A stretch of DNA of 64,000 nucleotides, taken from Marinomonas sp. IMCC 4694. GTDB lineage: Bacteria; Pseudomonadota; Gammaproteobacteria; Pseudomonadales; Marinomonadaceae. The notes beneath the pieces were generated by a model, which saw only the letters and a list, made by a program, of their open reading frames with translations, was not told where the DNA came from and did no database searches. The stretch is from the NCBI RefSeq assembly GCF_008122525.1, contig NZ_VSRV01000001.1, positions 3,100,001-3,164,000 of the forward strand. Reading direction: 5' to 3'. Of this stretch, positions 52,511 to 60,621 are shown piece by piece. Numbering within the stretch: the first letter of the stretch is position 1; every line of letters begins with the position of its first letter. The translations under genes and the position numbers were made by a program.

Positions 52511-54742
52511 ATGTCTGAGGCGCTTCTTACTCCTTACCCCTTCATCAAAGTCGCTTTGCCCGTGCCAATGCGGACCCTATTCGACTACAAAGTCCCTAAA
52601 GCCATAGCGCTACGACATGAATTGAAACCCGGTATGCGCGTTAAAGTGCCCTTTGGAAAAAGCAGCCGGCTGGGCGTTATTGTTGCTTTGAGTGAACACA
52701 GCGACTGGGATCATGAACAGGTGAAACCGCTCACCGCGATGCACGACGAACGCCCTGTCATCACTCAAGAATTAATGGCGCTGTGCGAATGGGCGGCGCG
52801 CTACTATCATCACCCAATTGGCGACGTCATTTTTCACGCGTTACCGGTTCTGCTGCGCAAAGGTGAAAATGCCGAGTTCCGAACTGAAAACTGGTGGCTC
52901 ACCACAGATGAAGGCAAAGCTTTGTCGCTGGAAACACTCAGCCGAGCACCGCGCCAGCAAGACTTTTTGAAAGCCGTACAGCAACACCCTCATGGATTGA
53001 GCCAACATGCGGCATCGGTCTTAGACTTGGCTCCCGCCGCAGGCAAAACCCTAGAAGAAAAAGGCTTACTACGCCGTGAACCTCGTTCTTTTAATAAAGC
53101 GGGGGAAAAACACGCGCATCAAACTCAAGTGCCGCCAACACTTAATACCGAGCAAAGGCACGTCACAGACCACTTGCTTAACGCTCGCCATCATTTCAAT
53201 GTGGCGTTATTGGATGGCGTCACCGGCAGCGGTAAAACCGAAGTATTTTTACAGGTCATGGAACGGTTAATAGTCGAAGGTAAGCAAATCCTTGTTATGG
53301 TGCCGGAAATCGGCCTAACACCTCAAACCTTGAAGCGTTTCGAAATTCGCTTCAATACTGATATTGTGTTAATGCACTCTAACATGAGCGATCGAGAACG
53401 CCTCGACGCTTGGCTGCTGGCCGCCAGCGGTCACGCTAAGATCATCATAGGTACGCGCTCTGCCGCGTTTATCCCCGCGCCGAATTTGGGATTAATCGTC
53501 ATCGACGAAGAGCATGACACCTCATACAAACAGCACGAGGGCTTTCGCTATCACGCTCGTGACCTTGCTATTAAACGGGCGCACGCGTTGGATATTCCGG
53601 TGCTATTAGCCTCAGCAACCCCCTCTTATGAAAGCTTAACCAATGCGTTACAAAAGAAATTCGCGTGGCTCAAATTGCGCAAACGCGCCGGTAATGCGCA
53701 CATTCCCGACATGGAACGCGTGGATTTGCGCGGCAAAACTCTCATTCATGGCTTTACCGAGTACGCTCTCGCCAGCATAAAATTCTGCTTAGAACGCAAA
53801 GAGCAAGTGCTGATTTTCTTAAATCGTCGTGGTTATGCACCCACTTTGATGTGCCATCAATGCGGCTGGATCGCCGCCTGCGATCATTGCGATGTCAATC
53901 TCACTGTTCATAAGCGTGCCAACAAATTGCATTGCCATCATTGCGATACTCAAAAAGCGTTACTGCACACCTGCCCTGAGTGCCAGAGTGAAGAGCTGTT
54001 TACGGTTGGCGAAGGCACAGAGCAGGTTGAGACACAGCTCAGCGCCTTGTTTAAAGACGTACCGATTTTGCGTATCGATCGTGACAGCACACAGCGTAAA
54101 TCTGCCATGGCAAAGCTCACCCAAAAAATCCATGAACACGATCAAGCCATTCTGATTGGTACACAAATGCTAGCCAAAGGGCATCATTTTCCCAATGTCA
54201 CCTTGGTGGTCATTATGGACGCTGACGCCGGTTTGTTTTCGCCCGACTTTCGCGGCATGGAACGAACCGCGCAGCTGATCACGCAAGTTGCTGGACGTGC
54301 TGGACGCGCTAAAAAGCCAGGGCATGTATTGTTGCAAACGTATCACCCGGATCATGCGGCAATCGAATGTTTGTGTCACCTTGGTTATGAGCACTTTGCG
54401 ATTGACGGATTAAGCGAACGCAAAGCGTTATCACTGCCCCCGTTTTATCACCAAGTAATTGTCCGCGCCGAATCCAGTAACGAGCAAGAAGCCATGCAAC
54501 TTTTAAACGCCATGCGACATGACCTGGAACCCTATTTTTCTAAGGACGTGTATCTGGTTGGCCCTTATACCGCCATCATTGTGCGCAAAGCAGGGCAACA
54601 TCGAGCACTCATCTCGATAAAAGCCGCTCAGCGCGCGCCTTTGCACCATGCAACTCAACTCATGAGTGATTGGCTGGAGCAATCCAGCAAACAGCATCGG
54701 ATTCGTTTCGCAATCGATGTAGATCCACTGGAAACTTATTAA
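52511..54742 (+). CDS. priA: Primosomal protein N' (replication restart helicase)
   Basis: A 743-residue SF2 helicase. The N-terminal DNA-binding domain (VALPVPMRTLFDYKVP), Walker A DGVTGSGKTEVFL, the DEEHD Walker B, motif LLASATPSYES and two zinc-finger clusters (CHQCGWIAACDHC and CHHCDTQKALLHTCPEC) are present, with AGRAGRAKKPG motif VI. PriA recognises stalled forks and reloads the replisome. It is divergent from rpmE and upstream of the FtsN-like gene, a common order (priA, then a SPOR-domain gene, then hslVU). Confidence 0.96.
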   Translation: MSEALLTPYPFIKVALPVPMRTLFDYKVPKAIALRHELKPGMRVKVPFGKSSRLGVIVALSEHSDWDHEQVKPLTAMHDERPVITQELMALCEWAARYYHHPIGDVIFHALPVLLRKGENAEFRTENWWLTTDEGKALSLETLSRAPRQQDFLKAVQQHPHGLSQHAASVLDLAPAAGKTLEEKGLLRREPRSFNKAGEKHAHQTQVPPTLNTEQRHVTDHLLNARHHFNVALLDGVTGSGKTEVFLQVMERLIVEGKQILVMVPEIGLTPQTLKRFEIRFNTDIVLMHSNMSDRERLDAWLLAASGHAKIIIGTRSAAFIPAPNLGLIVIDEEHDTSYKQHEGFRYHARDLAIKRAHALDIPVLLASATPSYESLTNALQKKFAWLKLRKRAGNAHIPDMERVDLRGKTLIHGFTEYALASIKFCLERKEQVLIFLNRRGYAPTLMCHQCGWIAACDHCDVNLTVHKRANKLHCHHCDTQKALLHTCPECQSEELFTVGEGTEQVETQLSALFKDVPILRIDRDSTQRKSAMAKLTQKIHEHDQAILIGTQMLAKGHHFPNVTLVVIMDADAGLFSPDFRGMERTAQLITQVAGRAGRAKKPGHVLLQTYHPDHAAIECLCHLGYEHFAIDGLSERKALSLPPFYHQVIVRAESSNEQEAMQLLNAMRHDLEPYFSKDVYLVGPYTAIIVRKAGQHRALISIKAAQRAPLHHATQLMSDWLEQSSKQHRIRFAIDVDPLETY

Positions 54743-54798
54743 GCTTGACCGCATAATGTGCGCTACTTATTTTAAGCCAACGCTAAAAAGCCCAAATT

Positions 54799-55443
54799 AT
54801 GTTTAATCCTGTGCAAATCGCTGCCAAAGGCAGTCGCCCAAGAAAGGGCGCAACGCGACGAACGCCTCCTCCGCCAAAACGTAAAACACCATGGTGGCTA
54901 TGGCTGCTGGTGCCTGCGATTCTGGCCGCCTTTGTGTATGGTTTGATGCAGCTGAGCCAAGTTAAAACCGCACCCAAAATGACGCCCATCGAGAAAATTA
55001 AGGTGACACCGAAACCCACCACCAAAGCCGCGCCTAAAGAACCAAAAGTTACGCCGAAAGAACCAAAAGTAACGCCGAAAGAAACTAAGGTCACGCCTAA
55101 AAAGGACACCTTTGAGTTTTATCAGATCTTGCAAGACAGTGAGGTCGATACCAGCCATGTGGATGCGTATCAATCCACGCCGCGAGGTGAGCAAGATTTT
55201 TATTACATGCTCCAAGCCGCTTCTTTTCGTAGCCCTGAAGATGCTGACCGCATGCGCGCCAATTTAATTTTGTCCGGCTTGGTCGAAGCCAGCGTTCGAA
55301 AAACCATCGGCAAAAACGAGCAACCTTGGTATCGCGTGATTCTAGGACCTTATGAATCACGTTCTAAGATGAACCGCGCTGAAGACAAGCTCGTGTCTAT
55401 GTCCATCTCGTCTTACTCTTATAAAATCCCGAAGGAACCGTAA
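54799..55443 (+). CDS. FtsN-like SPOR-domain protein
   Basis: A 214-residue bitopic membrane protein. A short basic cytoplasmic N-terminus (RRTPPPPKRKTP), one membrane segment (WWLWLLVPAILAAFVYGLMQ, about 33-52), a lysine/proline-rich linker with three tandem 7-residue repeats (EPKVTPK), and a C-terminal SPOR domain (YYMLQAASFRSPEDADRM... to RAEDKLVSM). By position upstream of hslVU and by architecture it corresponds to FtsN, the septal division activator, though FtsN proteins are poorly conserved in sequence. Confidence 0.87.
   Translation: MFNPVQIAAKGSRPRKGATRRTPPPPKRKTPWWLWLLVPAILAAFVYGLMQLSQVKTAPKMTPIEKIKVTPKPTTKAAPKEPKVTPKEPKVTPKETKVTPKKDTFEFYQILQDSEVDTSHVDAYQSTPRGEQDFYYMLQAASFRSPEDADRMRANLILSGLVEASVRKTIGKNEQPWYRVILGPYESRSKMNRAEDKLVSMSISSYSYKIPKEP
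55039..55101 (+). repeat. Three tandem 21-bp repeats in the FtsN-like gene
   Basis: Units at 55039-55059, 55060-55080 and 55081-55101 each encode (E)PKVTPK-type heptapeptides of the periplasmic linker; the first two are nearly identical and the third is more diverged. Confidence 0.85.
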
Positions 55444-55521
55444 TAGACAGAACCGATCATGCTGTGGCGTATAACGCCATTACGTACCGAACAGGAAAGC
55501 GTGTTCAGTATGTGATTTTCG

Positions 55522-55547
55522 CTTGAAATCGAGTTATGCGCCCCCAC
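55522..55547 (+). promoter_or_regulatory. RpoH (sigma-32) heat-shock promoter of hslVU
   Basis: CTTGAAA (55522-55528) and CCCCAC (55542-55547) with a 13-bp spacer match the sigma-32 consensus CTTGAAA-N11-16-CCCCAT with one base different. It lies 29 nt upstream of the hslV ATG. Confidence 0.83.
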
Positions 55548-55575
55548 TTTGTTAGTATCGAAACGGGAGTAAAGC

Positions 55576-56133
55576 ATGACAACGATTCTAACTGTACGCA
55601 AAGGTAATCACGTCGTAGTAGGCGGCGATGGGCAAGTATCTCTAGGCAACACCGTAATGAAAGGCAACGCACGCAAAGTACGTCGTTTGTATCGTGGTGA
55701 AGTTATTGCGGGGTTCGCCGGTGGTACCGCCGACGCGTTCACTCTTTTCGAACGTTTTGAAGGCCAATTAGAAAAGCACCAAGGCCATCTTGTGCGTGCA
55801 GCGGTCGATCTGGCCAAAGACTGGCGTTCAGACCGGGCCTTGCGCAAGCTCGAAGCCATGTTGATTGTTGCCAACAAAGACAACACCCTGATCATTACAG
55901 GAACAGGTGACGTAGTGGAGCCTCAACACGGCGCGTTAGCCATTGGTTCAGGCGGTAACTTCGCCGAAGCGGCCGCACGTGCACTGATCGATAACACGGA
56001 CCTTTCTGCGAAAGAAATTGTCGAAAAAAGCCTCAACATTGCGGCCGATATTTGTGTGTTCACCAACCACAGCTTAACTATAGAAGCCATCACCATAGAC
56101 CCACAACTTGAAGACCAGTCAGCCCAACAATAG
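55576..56133 (+). CDS. hslV: ATP-dependent protease peptidase subunit HslV
   Basis: A 185-residue Ntn-type peptidase. After removal of Met1, Thr2 in TTILTVRKG is the catalytic nucleophile; GNHVVVGGDGQVSLG, KVRRLYRGEVIAGFAGGTADA and YAL-equivalent region ALAIGSGGNFAEAAARAL are typical. It assembles as two hexameric rings and degrades proteins unfolded by HslU. A heat-shock promoter and GGGAG ribosome site stand in front; hslU follows 47 nt downstream. Confidence 0.96.
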   Translation: MTTILTVRKGNHVVVGGDGQVSLGNTVMKGNARKVRRLYRGEVIAGFAGGTADAFTLFERFEGQLEKHQGHLVRAAVDLAKDWRSDRALRKLEAMLIVANKDNTLIITGTGDVVEPQHGALAIGSGGNFAEAAARALIDNTDLSAKEIVEKSLNIAADICVFTNHSLTIEAITIDPQLEDQSAQQ

Positions 56134-56180
56134 CCGACAAGCGACCCATTACCTCATTCAAGCAGAGAAGAGAATTTACC

Positions 56181-57503
56181 ATGAGCAACATGACCCCAAG
56201 AGAGACGGTTAACGCCTTAGACAATCATATTATTGGTCAACAAAAAGCCAAGCGCGCCGTTGCCATTGCGCTGCGTAATCGCTGGCGCCGCATGCAATTA
56301 CCCGAAGACATGCGCTCTGAGGTCACGCCAAAAAACATTTTAATGATAGGGCCCACTGGTGTTGGTAAAACCGAAATCGCCCGTCGTTTGGCCAAACTGT
56401 CCAATGCGCCTTTCATCAAAATCGAAGCCACGAAATTTACCGAAGTAGGCTATGTAGGCCGGGATGTAGAATCTATTATTCGTGATTTGGTGGAAATGGC
56501 CATTAAAATGCTGCGTGAGCAAGAAACTGCGCGCTTGCGCCACAAAGCCGAAGACGCCGCAGAAGACCGTATTCTTGATGTGTTGTTACCGCCAGCCCGT
56601 GGTGGCGACCCAGAATTAGCAGACAATAGTACTCGCCAAACCTTCCGCAAAAAGTTACGTGAAGGCCAACTCGACGACAAAGAAATCGACATCGATATCG
56701 CCGATTCGCCAATGGGTGTGGAGATCATGACGCCACCGGGCATGGAAGAAATGACCAGCCAGTTGCAAAACATGTTTTCCAGTTTGGGCTCGCAAAAAAC
56801 CAAAAAGCGAAAAATGAAAGTCAAAGATGCGTTACGCCATGTTCGTGATGAAGAAGCGGCCAAATTGGTCAACGAAGACGAACTCAAAGCCCGCGCCGTC
56901 GACGCCGTTGAACAAAACGGCATTGTCTTTTTAGACGAAATCGATAAGGTGGCTAAAAGCTCTGAACGCAGTGGTGGCGAAGTGTCTCGTGAAGGCGTAC
57001 AACGCGACTTGTTGCCATTAGTCGAAGGCTGTACTGTGTCGACTAAATACGGCATGATCAAGACCGATCACATTTTATTTATCGCCTCTGGTGCGTTTCA
57101 TTTGTCCAAACCTTCTGACTTGATCCCAGAGCTGCAAGGTCGTTTACCCATTCGTGTTGAACTCGATGCCCTCACTGTAGAGGATTTCAAACGCATTCTA
57201 GTGGAGCCAAGTGCCTCGCTGACCAAACAATATGTCGCCTTGGCAAAAACCGAACACATTAATCTTAACTTCACCGAAGCCGGCATTCAGCGCATTGCTG
57301 AAATCGCGTTTCAAGTGAACGAGCGCACGGAAAACATCGGTGCACGTCGCTTACATACTGTGCTTGAACGGTTACTCGAAGAGGTGTCTTACTCTGCCAG
57401 CGACATGCCAAACGATCAAACCGTTGACATCACCGCCGCTTATGTTGACGAGCAGCTCGGTGAGATTGCTGAAAACGAAGATCTAAGCCAATACATTCTG
57501 TAG
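56181..57503 (+). CDS. hslU: ATP-dependent protease ATPase subunit HslU
   Basis: A 440-residue AAA+ unfoldase (ClpY). The start PRETVNALDNHIIGQQKAKRAVA, Walker A GPTGVGKTE (about 57-65), the FTEVGYVGRDVESI pore loop with GYVG, the Walker B IVFLDEIDKVA and the C-terminal ENIGARRLHTVLERLLEE sensor-2 region are intact, and it ends in the AENEDLSQYIL tail that docks into HslV. The I-domain lies between about 110 and 240. Its partner gene is immediately upstream. Confidence 0.96.
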   Translation: MSNMTPRETVNALDNHIIGQQKAKRAVAIALRNRWRRMQLPEDMRSEVTPKNILMIGPTGVGKTEIARRLAKLSNAPFIKIEATKFTEVGYVGRDVESIIRDLVEMAIKMLREQETARLRHKAEDAAEDRILDVLLPPARGGDPELADNSTRQTFRKKLREGQLDDKEIDIDIADSPMGVEIMTPPGMEEMTSQLQNMFSSLGSQKTKKRKMKVKDALRHVRDEEAAKLVNEDELKARAVDAVEQNGIVFLDEIDKVAKSSERSGGEVSREGVQRDLLPLVEGCTVSTKYGMIKTDHILFIASGAFHLSKPSDLIPELQGRLPIRVELDALTVEDFKRILVEPSASLTKQYVALAKTEHINLNFTEAGIQRIAEIAFQVNERTENIGARRLHTVLERLLEEVSYSASDMPNDQTVDITAAYVDEQLGEIAENEDLSQYIL

Positions 57504-57518
57504 CGATTAGGAAACACC

Positions 57519-57902
57519 ATGACGGCACCCACGCCAACCCACATTCATTATCATAAGCAGTCTCGTGAGTTGGCGCTCACTTTTGCCGATGGTCAAGCGT
57601 TTCGACTCAGCGCAGAGTACTTACGTATTCATTCACCCTCGGCAGAAGTGCGCGGTCACGGTCGACAGATTCCTATTTTGCAATACGGTAAAAAGAACGT
57701 TGCCATTAACAATGTCGAGGGTGCGGGCAACTACGCCCTCAAAATCTCTTTCGACGATGGCCACGATACCGGATTATATTCTTGGGAATATCTCTATAAT
57801 ATCGGCAAAAATCATGACGAGCTGTGGCAGATGTACTTAGACCGTCTTGAAAAAGAAGGCCAGACGCGTGACACTTCAGTGATTCAGATTCACCAAATTT
57901 AG
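57519..57902 (+). CDS. DUF971 (GBBH-like N-terminal) domain protein
   Basis: A 127-residue protein with the DUF971 pattern: IHYHKQSRELALTFADG, FRLSAEYLRIHSPSAEV, VAINNVEGAGNYALKISFDDGHDTGLYSWEYLY. The domain is also the N-terminal part of gamma-butyrobetaine hydroxylase, where it binds zinc, but the free-standing form has no established function. It follows hslU by 15 nt, a conserved arrangement in gammaproteobacteria, and probably shares its transcript. Confidence 0.93.
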   Translation: MTAPTPTHIHYHKQSRELALTFADGQAFRLSAEYLRIHSPSAEVRGHGRQIPILQYGKKNVAINNVEGAGNYALKISFDDGHDTGLYSWEYLYNIGKNHDELWQMYLDRLEKEGQTRDTSVIQIHQI

Positions 57903-57939
57903 TTTTAATCGTATTTCATCCATCATCGGGAAAATCGTT

Positions 57940-58566
57940 ATGAGTTCACTTAGTTTGTCAGCCCTCAGCGCCATTGAAAGTGCGATCAACCTTGCCTTAA
58001 AGCAAGACACGCCTTCTCAAAACCGTCTGAGTAAACTCGCAGGACAACAAGTGTTTCTCTATATCGAAGATTTTTCGTTTATTCTGCAGGTTCATATTCT
58101 TGAACAAGGCGTCATGCTGAATAGACCAGAAAGTTTAGATGACATTGAGCTCGATCCAAAATTAGACACGCTCGTCCAGGGTCCAAGCTCGGCTTACAGA
58201 AAGCTGCTCGATGGTGACGGTTTTTTTGGCGGCGACCTACGCATTCAAGGCAACGCGCAAGCCTTAATGACCCTGCACAAAGTGATGGAAAACTTTGAAT
58301 TAGATTGGGAGGGGTTACTGGCTGACCACATTGGCGATTTACCCGCAGCGGCTTTGGCTCGACTGCTTCGTGCCCAATGGTCTTGGAGCAAAGAGTTCGC
58401 CACCAACGCCAGAATGCAACTGGTCCAACACTTACAAACCACCAGCCAACTCTTGCCCAGCAAGATCGAATTTGATCACCACATTGATGAACTCGAGCGC
58501 TTTGACACCGCCCTCGATCGCGCAGAAGCCAAGCTTAGAATATTAGAAAAAAAACTTTCTAATTAG
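57940..58566 (+). CDS. ubiJ: Ubiquinone biosynthesis accessory factor UbiJ
   Basis: A 208-residue SCP2-like protein. A lipid-binding SCP2 fold covers about residues 20-130 (GGDLRIQGNAQALMTLHKV is the best-conserved part), and the C-terminal LERFDTALDRAEAKLRILEKKL is a predicted coiled coil, as in UbiJ. It holds the lipophilic intermediates of the Ubi complex. Usually ubiE precedes and ubiB follows it; here ubiE is missing between DUF971 and ubiJ, and a convergent transporter overlaps its stop. Confidence 0.85.
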   Translation: MSSLSLSALSAIESAINLALKQDTPSQNRLSKLAGQQVFLYIEDFSFILQVHILEQGVMLNRPESLDDIELDPKLDTLVQGPSSAYRKLLDGDGFFGGDLRIQGNAQALMTLHKVMENFELDWEGLLADHIGDLPAAALARLLRAQWSWSKEFATNARMQLVQHLQTTSQLLPSKIEFDHHIDELERFDTALDRAEAKLRILEKKLSN

Positions 58567-59456
58567 TCTTTTTCTAGTTCCCTCGTTCCCGCGCCTCGTG
58601 GGAACGAGGCACTCAAGTAAACACCGGCAATGGTCACCACAAAGCCTACTATTTGAATCGTGCTCATCGATTCACTGAATATAAAGTAGCTCTCTACCGC
58701 GGCAAGAGGCGGGGCGAGTAGCAATAAAGTCGAAACATGAGAGGCTTTCGATTTTCTCAATAACCAAACCATTAAGAAAACCCCACCGCCTGACAAGACA
58801 AAAACGCCCCACGCGACCAAGGCAAACGACTCCCACTGCATGACAAATAAGCGTTCGCCTAAGAAAAGCACAAAACCAAGAGAAATCGCACTACCGGCGA
58901 GGTTTTGTATCGCTAAAGAACTGAAAATATCAGACGAGGCAATGGAGGTTTTTTGATAGGTCACGCCAAGGGAGAGAACCAGTATTGCACAGCACCCCAA
59001 GCTTAACGTCAGTAATGACACACCGCCATTGCCCATATCAAGATCCAATGCGGGACTCACCACTAAAACCAGCCCAAGCATACCGATGACAATTCCGATA
59101 ATACCTTTGAATGATGTTTTTTCTTTGATCAGTAAAAAAGCCAATACCGTGACTAATGCAGGCTGCAATGCACCGATTAACGCCATGATGCCAGCAGGCA
59201 GACCTTGCGCGATAGCAACATACGCAAAACCAAGGTAAAAACCATTCATCAACATACCAGCGACGATGTGTTTCGGCAGTTCCTTCCATTGGGGAAACGG
59301 TCGACGCAGCCATAAGGCAATCGTCAAAAATACCATCCCTGCGCATAAAAACCGGATACCTAAGTAAACGTTAGGGTCAATGAAGCCGACAATGAATTTG
59401 CCAGTAATAAATCCCATCGACCAAATCAAAACCAAAAGCATTGAGAGAAACGCCAT
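58563..59456 (-). CDS. EamA/DMT-superfamily transporter
   Basis: A 297-residue, 10-TM protein with two EamA repeats (residues about 5-135 and 150-285): LLVLIWSMGFITGKF, GFAYVAIAQGLPAGIMALIGALQPALVTVLAFLLIKE in the first, and a matching LLLLAPPLAAVESYFIFSE in the second. The family exports amino acids, nucleosides or drugs. Its last 12-16 residues (SASFPRGAGTREL) are encoded by a palindromic repeat, so this tail is probably acquired. It overlaps ubiJ by four bases at the convergent 3' ends. Confidence 0.88.
   Translation of the reverse strand: MAFLSMLLVLIWSMGFITGKFIVGFIDPNVYLGIRFLCAGMVFLTIALWLRRPFPQWKELPKHIVAGMLMNGFYLGFAYVAIAQGLPAGIMALIGALQPALVTVLAFLLIKEKTSFKGIIGIVIGMLGLVLVVSPALDLDMGNGGVSLLTLSLGCCAILVLSLGVTYQKTSIASSDIFSSLAIQNLAGSAISLGFVLFLGERLFVMQWESFALVAWGVFVLSGGGVFLMVWLLRKSKASHVSTLLLLAPPLAAVESYFIFSESMSTIQIVGFVVTIAGVYLSASFPRGAGTRELEKD
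58581..58609. repeat. 13-bp-stem palindromic repeat translated as the EamA C-terminus
   Basis: CCTCGTTCCC-GCG / CGT-GGGAACGAGG with a CCT triloop (58581-58609). It has the look of the widely dispersed CCTCGTTCCCACG...CGTGGGAACGAGG intergenic repeats of proteobacteria. It lies wholly within the last codons of the transporter gene. Confidence 0.85.
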
Positions 59457-59494
59457 TTACTTTCCTTAGTTCTACACTCAGATGATTCGCAAGC

Positions 59495-60490
59495 TTAACG
59501 ATTAAAAATATCTTTAATCTCTCTGCTGTCCATACCCAAACCAATCAAGACGTGTAGTCGCGCAAACGCGGCCTCATAGGTTGAGTCTTTACCTGAAACA
59601 ACGCCAGCGTTCGTCAGCGCTGAACCCGCTGCATACGCACCCGCGACCACACTTCCCGCACCGCATTGGCTCACATTCACAATAACAACACCGCGCTCAC
59701 TGGCCGCTTTTAACACCCCAAGAAGTGCCGCATTTTTATCTGGCGCATTGCCCGCGCCATAGCTCAACAGCACCGCACCTTTCACCTTCTCGTTTAACAA
59801 GCCTTGCCAGTGTTCGGCTTGCACGCCAGGGAAAACAGGTAACATGGTGACCGTACCTTCTTCCATATCTGGAATACGAAATTTCATTGGCGGTTTAATC
59901 AGGAGTTGAGAAAAATGGCTGTCACGCCATTCCCAATCAATACCTAACTCACCATACGCAGGCGAATTCACAGAACGGAAGGCTCGCCAATCACTGGTGT
60001 GAGATTTGTGGGCTCTGTCACCTTCGATGAGGCGATCTGCGAAAAACAAAAACACGCCTTGTCGCTTTTTAGCAACCAAGTGTTCACACGCCGAGACAGC
60101 TCCAAGAACGTTGTTCATTGCATCACTTCGAGCTTTGTATAGTGGCACTTGAGCGCCTGTCACAATGATAGGTTTCTTACTTGGCGCAATCATATAATTC
60201 AACGCCGCGGCCGTGTACGCCATGGTGTCGGTTCCATGCAGTACAATAAAGGCATCGAAATCTTGCCATTTGTTCTCAATATCACGGCCGATCATCGCCC
60301 AGTCTTTTGGCGCCGCGTTTGAAGAATCGATCAAGGTCTCGTAGCTTTCAATAACGCACTCATGCTCTAGTTCTTTGTATTGCCCGAGTTGATCAGCAAG
60401 CTGCTTTGCAAAGGCCGCGTCCGGTACTAATCCATTATCAGACGGCACCATACCAATTGTGCCGCCCGTGTAAGCGATGTAAATTTTCAT
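59495..60490 (-). CDS. ansA: Type I (cytoplasmic) L-asparaginase
   Basis: A 331-residue asparaginase without a signal peptide. Active-site threonines are in IAYTGGTIGMV (residues about 5-15) and VLHGTDTMAYTAAAL; PIIVTGAQVPLYKARSDA follows, and INVSQC-type region VNVSQCGAGSV is in the second half. Absence of an export signal points to the type I, cytoplasmic enzyme with low affinity. It is monocistronic between argS and the transporter gene. Confidence 0.93.
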   Translation of the reverse strand: MKIYIAYTGGTIGMVPSDNGLVPDAAFAKQLADQLGQYKELEHECVIESYETLIDSSNAAPKDWAMIGRDIENKWQDFDAFIVLHGTDTMAYTAAALNYMIAPSKKPIIVTGAQVPLYKARSDAMNNVLGAVSACEHLVAKKRQGVFLFFADRLIEGDRAHKSHTSDWRAFRSVNSPAYGELGIDWEWRDSHFSQLLIKPPMKFRIPDMEEGTVTMLPVFPGVQAEHWQGLLNEKVKGAVLLSYGAGNAPDKNAALLGVLKAASERGVVIVNVSQCGAGSVVAGAYAAGSALTNAGVVSGKDSTYEAAFARLHVLIGLGMDSREIKDIFNR

Positions 60491-60563
60491 AAAGTCGTTC
60501 CGATGTTCTTAAACATTCCGCTATTGTTAAACATTCAAATAGTGACCGATATGTATCACAACT

Positions 60564-60598
60564 AAAAAAAGCGCTGTTTCATTAGAAAAGCGCCTTTC
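60564..60598 (-). terminator. Terminator of argS
   Basis: GCGCTTTTC / GAAACAGCGC stem (one bulge, loop TAAT) followed by a T7 run on the minus strand, about 25 nt after the argS stop. Confidence 0.85.
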
Positions 60599-60621
60599 GT
60601 TAATTCATTAAAGAACGACGA

